A DNA stretch of 64,000 nt from Erodium maritimum (Eukaryota; Streptophyta; Magnoliopsida; Geraniales; Geraniaceae). The stretch is taken from contig OY997594.1 in assembly GCA_963921825.1 (NCBI GenBank), positions 57,521,675 to 57,585,674 on the forward strand, written 5' to 3'. Position 1 is the stretch's first letter. Each line of letters begins with the position of its first letter. A program made the position numbers and the translations under genes. Shown piece by piece: positions 11,470 to 22,309 of this stretch. The notes under the pieces were generated by a model. The model was given only the letters and a program-made list of their open reading frames with translations. It had not been told where the DNA came from and did no database searches.

Positions 11470-12490
11470 CTCAACGTTAAGTCATGGGGACACAAGGGGA
11501 TGGATGTTTGGATGGTTTGGGAGTCAGTTTGGGGGAATATCGATTGCAAATGAAGAGGAGGAGTTGTTAATACCTGAGGAGGAACTGAACGAAGGAGGAG
11601 ACAAATATACGTTTGCTTTGGCCGGAAAACTATTAACATAGAAAAGATACAATAAGGCTATATTCATGGAGGTGATGAAAAAAGCTATTAATAGTAAAGG
11701 GATGGTGATCAAACCCTTGGCTTCTGATATTTTTGGCTTTTTTTGTGTTGTCTAGGGAAAAAGTGAAATTCCTAGAATTAGAGCCTTTGTTTTTCAATAA
11801 AAGTCCAATATGCTTCAAGGAATTCACCCACGATGACAACCCTAAGAAATTGGTATTCTCTGAAGTTTCTATTTGGGTTCGAGCATCATAATTTCCTTTA
11901 AAGGCCATGACAAAAAGGTTGGAACAAAAATTGATAGTCACATTGGCCACACATTGGAGTGTGCGTGGGGCACTTTCAGTGTCTCTGACTATTTCGTCTA
12001 GTATGGGAGGTGGGGATAGAGGAGAAGTGAATAGGGACAGAGTGAGGGAGTCTCACAACTCGAGAAGGAGGAAACTAGTTACTAGTAGTTCAAAAGATGT
12101 ATCGGGCTTCTTAACTATTCAGGGAGCGAAGGAACATGATAGGGAGGATTCAGACGATAGTGACATTGGTGACTGGTATAGAAAGGGGAGCGAAAGGGAC
12201 TTGGAGAAAAGAGGATTGGCTCGTAAGGAAGTATCAGACAATTGGAGGAACTCTTCAGCTGGCTGGACGAGAGTGACTCGATCTGGCACTCATTTTCTTG
12301 TAAGTTCCCGCCGTGAAGGGCAGAGTCCAGATTTGGGAATGGACCTTAACAAGCTCCATTGGAGAAACCTTTCGTTTCAGCAGGAAGGAAAGGGGCAGCA
12401 AAGGACACTGGAGCCTCGAGAGCTCAGAGTTCAATTGGTGTTTCAAGTGAAGGAGGCATTAAGCGATTCAAAGGCTAAGCCATCGCATTA
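11470..12490 (+). pseudogene. LINE ORF1 (DUF4283 type), broken
   Basis: Nucleic-acid-binding ORF1 of the host LINE. Successive frames give GKLLT..., a stretch with REKVKFLELEPLFF, then FSEVSIWVRAS...PLKAMTKRLEQ (about 11850-11930), which matches the DUF4283 core pattern of a W-V-R motif followed by LPLxxM. A basic/acidic C-terminal tail follows in the 11907-12491 frame. At least two frameshifts and several stops. Zinc knuckle not found. Directly followed by the endonuclease start at about 12650. Confidence 0.6.
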
Positions 12491-15400
12491 GAGGTTATGT
12501 GGATTCTATTGTACATGACTCGATTTTGAGGAAGAGGAAGGGTAGATTCATTGACCAAATATTGGATTTTTGGATGTCAGTCCCTGAGACACAAGAGGAC
12601 TCAATGACAGTATTGAAGAGGGGTGCAAAGCAACCCGGCGTAGAGTAATGATTATGTTATCTTGGAACTGCCTAGGACTTGGAACCCTTGGACGCAACGG
12701 TTCCTAACCAAGCTTGTAGCTCAAAAGACACCCGAGGTCATTTTCCTGTCGATAACAATATGAAAAAGGGAAGTGATTGACAGTCTGGAAGCCAATTTGG
12801 GAATGGAAGGCGTTTTCTGCGTGGAAGGAGGAGGAGGGAAGGGTGGATTATCGTTCCTATGCAAATACAAGGATGAGGGAGTATTACAGTCATTATTGGT
12901 CAATCATATTGTCATGTAGATCCACAATTTGGATGGCCATAAGGTACGGGTTACGGGCATATATGGGGACCCGAGAAGGGACAAAAGGTGGAGACGTGGA
13001 GCTTAATTTGGTCATTGAATCCGAGGATAACATTTCCATTGACGATGCTTGGATATTTTAATAATGTGTTATCAGACGCAGATACAAGGGGTGGGAGACG
13101 GTACCTGATACACTTATTACAGGGTTTTAGGTTGGGTTTAGAGGAGGGGGGTGTAAGGGACCTACCCATAGAAGGGTACCAATATACTTGGGAGACAAGG
13201 AGAAATGGACCAAAACAAATAGTGATTCAATTGGATAGAGCTGCTATCAACAGGGCCTGGGAGTGATTGTACCCTAATTCCATGCTCTTATGTGGAAGAT
13301 TGTCGACCTCGGACCACGCCCCAATTCTAGTCAAGGGTATACATGAGGACAACTGGGTAAGAGTCAGAAGATTTATGTTTGAGGAGGCTTGGTGTAGACG
13401 TGATGAATGCGAACACGTAGTCCGAACTGCCTAAAAAATAACGAGGACATGCCTATCAGGTCCAGATTGAAGAGAACGGTAGAGAGAGGAAGTCATTGGG
13501 CGGTAGAAAACCCGGACCCAATCAGTAAGTAGATATGGGATTGCTGGGTTGAGATAGATAAACTTAACGGAAGGTGGGATAGACGGAGTGAGGAACGAGT
13601 ATGCGAACTAAGAAGGAAATTCATAAGGCTGCTGTCCCAAAGAGATGATCAATGGAAGCAGCTAGCAAAACAACACTGTTACAGAGAAGGAGACCAGAGT
13701 ACTCATTATTTTAAAGTAAAATGCACCGTGAGGAGGACAACAAAAAGAATAAGGAGATTAGTATACAGGTTCAAAGGGAGTGGAATTCAGGGTTGGAGGA
13801 GACGATAAAGGACTATTTTACGGACCTTTTCACCCCGGAGAATCATGACCAAGATGAAGTAAGTGATTTAATACCAAATTCAGTTTCCCCTGAGCAGAAT
13901 GAGTATGTTTTAAGACCGGTCAACAAGGAGAAGGTCCGAAGTGTAATGTTTAGTATGTACCCCTGAAAGCTACAGGACCTAACGAATTTAATCCCGGGTT
14001 CTATAAGAGATTTTAGCCGATAGTTGGGGAAAAATTGTTTCAGTTGGTCGGAGAAGTATTTGAGACTGGGAAGCTACTTCAGAACCTAACCGACACTAAT
14101 CAGGTGTTGATTCCAAAAGTAGATAGACCCGGTCGAATGGAAGATTTCAGACCTATAGCGTTGTGTAACGTGATTTACAAGGTGATTAAAAAAGTGATAG
14201 TATAGAGAATGAAGGGGTGTATACAACGGAAGATTTCTGATTCTCAGACCGCTTTCCTGCATGGACATCTGATAACGGACAATAATATTATTTTAGGGGA
14301 AGTGTTTCACGCGCAAAGAAATAGGAGGAAGCATCGTGTGGGACTTATGTCGATGAAAATTGATATGCCTATGGCCTACGACAAGGTGGAATGGGACTTT
14401 CTTGAGAAGGTCCTACAACGTATGGGATTTGGAGGTATATGGGTGAAACTTGTCATGCAGTGTGTCTGGACTCCGGTCCTGTGGGTGAAGGTTGAAGGTA
14501 GAAGGATTGGTTCGATAAACCCAAAACAAGGTATCAAGAAAGGGCACCCTCTGTCCCCTTACCTGTTCATTCCTTGTGCATAAGGACTATCAAGACTGAT
14601 AAATAGTTATGATAGTCAGAGTTTTATACATGGCCACAAGTCACTCGCGACGCTCCGGCTATTACACGTCTATTATTTTTACAGATGACAAATTCTTATT
14701 TGGAAGAGCCTCGGTGGAGGAGGCAGTAAAGTGGAAGGGGCTGTTGGGAATGTACGAGAGAGCTTCTGGACAGATGGTGAACATTCATAAGTCATCTATC
14801 TCTTTTAAACCTAACACTCTTGTGCATGATAAGGAGAACATTGTGGAGGTGTTGGGAATTGGTAGTGTTGAAGATGTTAAAACTTATTTGGTCTTACCTA
14901 CAATGGTAGAGCAGAGCAAATACCAAGCCTTCAGATTCATTAAAGAAAGGATTAAGAGGAGACTAAGCAGCTGAGATGAGTTGTTGCTAAGTAAAGTAGG
15001 TAAAGAGGTCCTATTAAAGTCAGTTATTCAATATTTTCCTACATACACGATGGGTGTTTATTTTCTACCTCAAACACTCATTCACAAGATTGAAACCAAG
15101 ATAAATAGGTATTGGTGGACTCATAACAGTCAGACAGGTACCGAGATTAAATATAGGGCATGATCGGGTTTGTACCATGAGATGAGGAGAGGATGAGCTT
15201 TAAACACCTGATAGACTTTAATTCAGCACTACTGGGGAAACAAGGTTGGCAGCTTATGCAATACCCAGAAAGCTTAATGGAGAGGGTACTAAAGGCTATA
15301 TATTACCGTATGTGTAACTTTCTGCTGACCAGCGTTCTTAATGGAGCCAGTAAGATATGGAGAAGTATACTGGAAGCTCATGGTTTTCAAAAACAGGGTA

Positions 15401-16402
15401 TGAGGAAGGTTATTGGAAAGGAAACGAGACAAGGCTAGCAGCTAAACCGTGGGTATGCTCAGATTCCAGCCAATTAAACGAGGTGCCAAGACAAATGGAG
15501 GCGTGGAAAGTAAGCATGCTAATCAATCTGGGAGAGAGATGGAATAGTGATTTAATCCGACCTCTATCTCGGGTTAGGATGCTGAAGCAATTATGAGAGT
15601 ACCGTTAAGCCCGTTCTCTAACAGAGACGGTTGGTACTGGAAGTAGGCTTGAGATGGGCAATACTATGTAAGGAACACATACATGGAGATTCAGGCAGCT
15701 AGAGAACATGAGGGGTATGATGTAGCAAACACATTCTGGAAAGACTTATGGAACTTAAAAGTACCTCTCTAAGTAAACCATTTTCTTTGGAGAGGAGCTT
15801 CTGATTTTCTACCTGTAGCTACCAAAGAAAAGGACGAGTTCCAGTGTAGGTTAATTGCGTGAATTGTGGAGAAGCTGAAACTAGAGTTCATGTTTTATGT
15901 CAATGCCCAAAAGCATTGGAGGTATGGGGGATGATTCCGAACTTCCAATTTGGGGATGGTTCTTTAGTAAAGGCAAAGTTACAAACATGTTAGATGGGCG
16001 TTAGCAAGGAGGTAACTTAAATGGTTGGAGTTCTTTGCTGGGAGCTGGTGAAGGCTCGGAATTCGAAGGTTTTGAAGCGAAAATAGATGTCAGGGGAAGT
16101 AATAGTTCGTTCGAATTCCTCCCTCCTCTCCGGTTGGAGGGAAGCAAAGATGATCGGGTTATCGGGACACGAAAGAACAGTGGGTAGGAGGAACATGTGG
16201 CTGAAACCAGAGGGAAGTAAAATGAAGGTGAATGTGGATGGGGCTACTGGTGGCCCGATCGAAGGAAGAAAAAGAATGGTATGTAGGAATTCAAAAGGGG
16301 AAGTGGTTGGATGGACTTGTGCCTTATTTCTGGGTATGGAAGATCCAGAACTAGTAGCAGCCCTGACAGTTCGTGAAGAGCTGAAGTAGATTCGCAGAGA
16401 AG

Positions 16403-17051
16403 TGATGTGGACATCGAAACTAGCTCTCAAGGAAAATCAAGAAGACATTCAAAATCAATTTAAGATTCCAACAAATCTGTTTTGGCTCTTTCCAAGGAAT
16501 TAATGAAGACATTTTCGCTCTTTCCAAGGAATTAATGAAGGTAAACTGTTCCATATTTCCAAGGACAAATCAACCACCTTATTCAATGTTAGGAAGATGA
16601 ATTCAAGACCATTAATGAGCTATTTGTGCTGATTTGAAGATTTCCAGCATTTAGATAAACAAAGAGTCATTTAGTTGTCCAATGTAATTAATTTCGAGTC
16701 TCGTTGATGTTCTATATAACAAGGTCCAATTTCATAATGTAATAGACAAGTTTATGTAAGTTTTATGAATAAAAATTCGAGTTTTCTTCTGGGATGAACC
16801 TACCACATTTCAATATTCATGTGTGTGAATCCTTGAACTTTGAGTGTTTCGACTTATCACAGACTTTCCATAATCTGTGTGGCGTCATTCAATCCACCAT
16901 CTATCCTCCTACTTACTTCGGTTCTTCAAAGATTATTGTACAGCCAGTTGAAGCAATCTCCATTATCGACTCCATATTCATCCATTGGAACCTTAGAGAG
17001 TGTTGTACGGTCAGCTAAGGTTCTCCATCCTACCACCACGTTCTTGTATCA
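16403..17051 (+). repeat. 5' LTR (649 bp)
   Basis: Begins TGATGTGGACATCG, ends TTGTATCA. Contains a TATA-like TCTATATAAC at 16711-16720 and AATAAAAATTCG near 16769. By eye about 30-40 differences from the 3' LTR over 650 bp, so the insertion is old. Confidence 0.95.
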
Positions 17052-17834
17052 TCCGGTATCAGAGCTAAATGCTCCAAATCAGAGCCATTGATGGCATATT
17101 ATTCATACCAAACTTGACACCAAACTCGAACAAGTGAATGGGGTGACATGCGGCGAATCCTCTCGAAAATGCAAGCCAATCTCCAAAAATTGGTGGACTT
17201 AACGGCCAAGGAGCAACAAAGAAAAGCTGAGAAACTAGTTTGGGCTAAGTTGTCTACGCAACAATGTCCACAAAATGAGCAAGTGGTAATACCTAAGGCG
17301 ACATTTACGCAACAAAAACAATCTAGCCAAGAAGAACGAGGTTGGAGCAAGACCAAATCATATGTTCTGTGCACAACTTGTTCATTGTGGGCCATCCAAC
17401 AATGGCTATGATATGTTCTTGGACGGGTTTGCAGAATTGTTCAAAGGTGATATTCAAATGACAAATTTGCTGATATCACAACAATGGCATGCGAATGCAT
17501 TTGTGGAGACAAATGATGTTTTGCTTGGGTGAGCTGAATTACTTCAGAACCTTCTTGGGCCAACAAATGATGTTTTTCTTGTCAGCATTACTAATAAGGA
17601 GTCCTCTACGCGTCCTGGTCACATGTTGAGTGTAGAAGAAAAATTCGAGGTACAGTCAAGACTATTTCGTTTTGATTATCATGAATTATCAATATCCTTC
17701 TTTGGATTACTTTGTTGGCCAATGGGTATTGGCACTAAGTGTGAAAGTGGTTACAACTATACGGGGCTGGACAAATTAAAGTTGAGAGCTTATGAATCAG
17801 TTCTGAGGACAGAACCTTGTCAAGAGGGAGGGAA

Positions 17835-18482
17835 TGACGTGGACATCGAAACTAGCTCTCAAGGGAAATCAAGAAGACATTCAAAATCAATTCACGATTC
17901 CTACAAATCTGTTTTGGCTTTTTCCAAGGAATTAATGAAGACATTTTGGCTCTTTCCAAGGAATTAATGAATGCAACATGTTCCATATTTTCAAGAAAAA
18001 ATCAGCCACCTTATTCAATGCTAGGGAGATGAATTCAAGACCATTAATGAGCTATTTGTGCTGATTTCCAGATTTCCAACATTTAGATAAACAAAGAGTC
18101 ATTTAGTTGTCCAATGTAATTAATTTCGAGTCTTGTTGTTGTCCTATATAACAAGGTCCAATTTCATAATGTAATAGACAAGTTTAAGCAAGTTTTATGA
18201 AATAAAAATTCGAGTTTTCTTCTGGGAAGAACCTATCGCATTTCAATTTTCATGTGTGTGAATCCTTGAAGTTAGTGTTTCGACTTATCACAGACTTTCC
18301 ATAATATGTGTGGCGTCATTCAATCCACCATCTATCCTCCTAGTTACTTCGATTCTTCAAAGAGTGTTGTACGACCAGTTGAAACAATCTCCATTATCGA
18401 ATCCATCTTCATCCATTGGAACCTTAGAGAGTGTTGTACGGCCATCTCAGGTTCTCCATCCTACCACCACGTTCCTGTATCA
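17835..18482 (+). repeat. 3' LTR (648 bp)
   Basis: Begins TGACGTGGACATCG, ends CTGTATCA, then the AGAAG target repeat and the continuation of the LINE RNase H. Same TATA-like and AATAAA-like motifs as the 5' LTR. Confidence 0.95.
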
Positions 18483-20262
18483 AGAAGGCTGATTGGAAGG
18501 AGAGATAGAGACTGACTGTATGAATGTGGTGCTGGCAATCACAAACGCAGAGGCTATACTAGCTCCGATTGGTGGTGTTATAAATGATTACAGAAGGCTC
18601 ATCCAGGACTTGCCGTGGTTCACTACCAGAGATGTCCGGAAAGAAGCCAACAAGATAGCACACACACTGATTTAAATTTGAATTGTAATGTGTTACCAAG
18701 CTGTTTAGCTGGTATTGTGAAAACTAATAGTTCGTAATGATATATCCATATTTTCTTTATAAAAAAAGCCGAGGTATATTTCCTTGGTTGGCATAAATAG
18801 AGTTTAGAAGCGAAAATCTAACATGTTAGTTTGTTGATTAATAATATAATATATTTTTGAAGTAAGACTGAAATCGAAACACATTTTGAATATTATTACC
18901 CATCCTCAAAAAACCCTATTCTCTCTCTACCTTAACGTTTTTGCAGCCGCCACAACAGTAACTTCCTTCCCTCTTCTTCTCACCGGCGGCGTTAGGGTCT
19001 ACGACCATTGATGTCGCCGGTGAGGATCTTCTTCCCCTCCTCCTTTTACTCCTCCATTTTCCCTCCAGCACTTTTCTCCTCCTCTAGCCCTTTTTTCTCC
19101 TCCCCTCGTTGCCTGCCTCTCTGTGAAGCTTGTCCATGCATCGTCGGAACTTTGTGGTGCTGAGGGAGCTTCGGTCTCGGACTCGGTCTGTTCTGGTGCT
19201 GAGGAGGTTTTGTCGCTCATTGGTCAGAGGATACTGGTGTTTTTGGCCGGATTCGCTCGGTGCTCGGTCTCGGTCGTCTCTCATTGGCCGGGAAGATCTG
19301 TTCGTGGAATGGTGTGGTGGCTCGTTCTGGTTCCGTGTGTGCCTGAGCTGCTTCAAGGTCTCCGTCCTCTTCTGCTCCGGGCTGGATATCTTCCGACGTC
19401 GTGTGCAAGTCTCTTCTCGCCGGAGTCCCAGATCCAGTTACTGACGGCTGCATTTCTGTGGCGCGGGTCCGGGTCAAGAAGCGGGTAGGGTTCACACCCG
19501 GATCGTTTAGTGGGCCTGCCCGTCTGTTGGGCCGGGCTTCTACGTTGGGCCGGGTTGATGTCGGGTGGACTGGGTTGACTGATGGGTCGGACTTCTTCGC
19601 TGGGCCGGGTTGGCGTCTTTGGGTCGGGTGGATCGGGTCATCTGCTGGGCCGGGTATCTGGACTGGGTCAGGTCCTGGGCTTTGGCCTGGAACATGCCCA
19701 GCTTGGTTTCAGGTTTGTTTCAGGGCAGGTATTGTTGTGTTGGACCGGTTTGGGTTATAGCAGACCCGAATCTGTTTTTTTTTTGTTTTTTTATCCCTTG
19801 GTTCGTGGTCTTTTCCCCCTTGGTTCGTGGTTGAGTTCGTAATTTAACTTTGGAGGTTCGTTTCTTGGTGGAGTGTTCTTCCTGGGGTTTGGACGGTTTT
19901 TGGGGCTTCTCTGCTAGTTGTCGCGTCAGTTTTGTTCGGTTTTTGGTTGGCTCGGGCTCGGTATCATTACAGGTCTTCCCCCGTGGGTTCTCGTCTGGTT
20001 TACGCCGGTGAGAAGTAACCATTCTTGGTTACGGAACGCTCAGCTCGAGTTCCAACTATTATTCTGGGAGTTTTGTCTAGCTGCAGTTTGCTCAGAAATC
20101 TGAGCTCGTACTCGGTTGAAATACCGGTTCTCCTCGTTGGCCTTTCTCGGTGTTGTCCGAATTAGGTTTGGGAGGACTGAGTACAAGCTCCAATGTCCGA
20201 TCCGTACCTCACGGACTTGACGGTGGACCATCTTTCGGATCATTGGAGGTTTCTAGTTCCGG

Positions 20263-20540
20263 CTCTGGTCGTGGGACACGCTTCTTCATCCTACTGGGTG
20301 GGGATCGGTGTAGAGCTTTTTCTTCCTGCTTTGGTGGTTCGTCATTTTTCCCGTCGGGTGGAGCGTAGCTTCGGAGGTACCTTGCTTAGAGCTGGTCGTG
20401 GGACGCGTTTCTGCATCTTCTGGGGAGTGGATCGTTGTGGCTCTGGTCTTGGTGCAGCTGTTGGTTCGCTCGGTTGCTTAGCTTCTCTTCTCAGGTCTGG
20501 TCGTGGGACGCGTTTCCTCATCCTCGGGTGCTGATCGTCG
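20263..20540 (+). repeat. Three imperfect repeats of about 110-130 bp
   Basis: Each unit starts (T/G)CTGGTCGTGGGACRCG(C/T)TTC and continues with TCATC/GCATC and a GGATCG-like block; starts near 20263, 20391 and 20499. Spacings differ, so it is an irregular tandem array within the retroposon. Confidence 0.7.
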
Positions 20541-21025
20541 TGGACCTGGTGGTTAGCTGAGGCTCACTTGTATCCCTCTTCTACTGTTTCAATTTAGTGT
20601 TCCCCTCATTATGCCATTATCGTTATCTGTTGGTTTTACTCTGCTTCCTCCCAATTTTTTGGGTAGGCTTCGTCGGTTTCTGGGTGTTGGCCCTCAGCGA
20701 GTAGTATGGCCTTAGTGCCATTAAGCAGTGTTCCTTCAATCTCGATTTTAGTATAGTGTGTTCTTCAGGGGAATTCCCTTTAGAACTGTCTCCGTCGATT
20801 GTGGTGTTGGCCACCGACTTGTTAGTGACCGTCATCCAGTCTATGTGACAGATTGATGGTCCTAATGAGATAGGGTGTTATTCTTACTATGGCAGTAGTA
20901 TGGTTTATTTCAGTATCGCTTGTACTTATGGTTTGGAAAATCCGGGTTTTTGACCTATTCTTCCTTGAGTGCTTCATGGTGGCTATATTCGGGTGTGAGT
21001 CTCCTTTTTTAGTCGTCTTTTTTCA

Positions 21026-21345
21026 TTACAGGGTCTGCGTACCTTTCCCACTTCAGGGTCTGCGTACCCAATCATTTCAGGGTCTGCGTACCCATTCATT
21101 TCAGGGTCTGCGTACTCATTCTCTACAGGGACGGCGTACCCTTTCATTTCAGGGTCTGCGTACCCTTTCATCTCTGGGTCTGCGTACCCATTCATTTCAT
21201 TTCTGAGGTTTCCCCGGCGTGGGGTTTCAGGGTCTGCGTACCCCTTCATTGCTTCAGGGTCTGCGTACCCCTTCATTGCTTTATTCAGGGTCCGCGTACC
21301 CCTTCATTGCTTCATTCAGGGTCTGCGTACCCATTCATAGCTACC
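21026..21345 (+). repeat. Minisatellite with core CAGGGTCTGCGTACCC, 11 copies
   Basis: Eleven units, most 24 bp, later ones 27-31 bp by insertion of TTGC or TTGCTTTA. The core is nearly invariant, with one unit reading GGGACGGCGTACCC and one GGGTCCGCGTACCC. A 30-bp interruption (near 21203-21232) separates units 7 and 8. Because 24 is a multiple of 3 it creates repetitive open frames on both strands; these are a by-product. A BsiWI/RsaI-like CGTAC lies in every unit. Confidence 0.9.
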
Positions 21346-21470
21346 TGGATGGTAGCCGTTGTTGTGATCTTTTTTTGTTGGAGAGTCTGTAGCTAGACTT
21401 TCTTCATGTACTCCTCTTCCTCCTTTAAAGAGGTTTAATTTAAATATGTTTTGCCGATAAAAAAAAACAC

Positions 21471-22305
21471 ATTTTGAATGAACAAATATACAACTGATCC
21501 TAATTTTAAGCTGTGTTTGTCTGGATGAAAAAGAATTTAAGTGGGAGTGCAGACAGTCTCTGTTCAGAATAATTGTGAATAAAAAGACAAAAATGAACCC
21601 TGATAGACAAAATTGAACAGCTGCTACTACCACATATTCATTTATTACTTAACCAATCAACTAATCCATCTACTGTACAGACAAACAGATCTCATCATAA
21701 CCCTTTTCTCCACAGATCATTGAATCTTTTCACGATCACATGCAAGATTATAAATATAACAACAAAAATGTCTAAATTAAAAGGAATGTTCCAATATTAG
21801 TTTGACCCAGATTGATAAGATTTAACATTAGTTACAGCTGACTAGCGGAGCACTTATCTATCAATATTCCACTTTCACAATCATTTTGAAGTAGATATAT
21901 GGATATACACTTGACGATCGTGCTTGTGCATTGCACATATGAAAACCTAGTAGAAAACTGCAGCCATTTAGACCTCTCTCTACGTGGTCATGGAAACTTT
22001 AAGATCATCACCAGCCTTGTATACACCATATGCTATTCTTTTTCTGTACTAAAGTATAGGGTGGATTGATTGAATGCTTACAATAATAGGATGAAGTTGA
22101 CATTTCACTATGGTAGATGACTCTTAGCTAGGTGGAACCGAATCCAACTTTGTATGCCCTTTTCCCTAGACTCTTTCTCTTTTTTTTGAAGGTGGACTCA
22201 ACTCTACTAACAATAATGGTGATTTTTTAAGTGAAAGAAACAGCCAATGTTATGAATCCTTATAACATTAGAGCTAGGCATTTTTAGAAAAACTGTGCCC
22301 TCTTC
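21471..22305. other. AT-rich intergenic, no gene seen
   Basis: Low-complexity AT-rich DNA between two LINE remnants. Short minus frame 21316-21633 has no family resemblance. 22184-22205 has a T-run followed by GAAGGTGGACTC, possibly another minus-strand retroposon tail, not pursued further. Confidence 0.5.
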
Positions 22306-22309
22306 CAGG

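Larger units (their letters stand above)
16403..18482 (+). mobile_element. Non-autonomous LTR retrotransposon (2.08 kb) nested in LINE
   Basis: Complete small element: LTRs 16403-17051 and 17835-18482, target duplication AGAAG at 16398-16402 and 18483-18487. A primer site CGGTATCAGAGC (one mismatch to the initiator tRNA-Met site) lies 2-3 bp after the left LTR (17054-17065). A purine tract (caagagggaggga) precedes the right LTR. The 783-bp interior codes only for a short broken frame (17148-17411, 87 codons, Lys/Gln-rich, possibly gag-derived). No protease, integrase or RT, so it must have moved with enzymes from another element. The insertion lies in the RNase H domain of the LINE. Confidence 0.95.
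12650..18675 (+). pseudogene. LINE ORF2 (EN-RT-RNase H), broken and interrupted
   Basis: Polymerase protein that nicks target DNA and reverse transcribes the LINE. Seen in order: endonuclease start LSWNCLGLGTLG (12659), EN catalytic region GYFNNVLSDADTRGG (13048), RT motifs AFLHGHLITDNN (14251), KIDMPMAYDKVEWDFL (14355), GIKKGHPLSPYLF (14530), and IIFTDDKFLF at about 14670 where FADD is expected (Ala to Thr). Then zf-RVT-like FKHLIDFNSALLGKQGW (15196), RNase H start KMKVNVDGATGG (16220) and, after the nested LTR element, DCMNVVLAI...VRKEANKIAHTL (18510-18670). Stops and frameshifts throughout; no activity expected. Confidence 0.85.
11420..18770 (+). mobile_element. L1-type LINE, decayed, with nested LTR element
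   Basis: A full-span but heavily mutated LINE: DUF4283 ORF1 (11470-12490), endonuclease (12650-13270), reverse transcriptase (13700-14970), zf-RVT region (about 15200) and RNase H (16200-16390 plus 18483-18675). The RNase H is split by the LTR element 16403-18482. The 3' end is marked by CTTTATAAAAAAAGCC near 18758-18770. Many stops and frameshifts in every domain show it is long dead; the nested insertion is younger than the LINE. Confidence 0.85.
18900..21470 (+). mobile_element. Non-coding LINE-derived retroposon, copy of 0.9-2.5 kb type
   Basis: Same order of blocks and same 3' end as 880-2505 (AATTTAAATATG, then TTTGCCGATAAAAAAAAA at about 21452-21468). 19500-19740 is a GGGCCGGGTT-rich tract. 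20263-20540 and 21026-21345 are tandem repeats. Open frames are up to 121 codons but overlap on both strands with no recognisable product. Likely a LINE 5'/3' UTR combination with coding parts lost. Confidence 0.55.

Noticed and set aside
20983-21276. Repetitive protein MKGYADPE...
   Set aside because: A translation of the 24-bp minisatellite on the minus strand; period divisible by three makes it open by chance.
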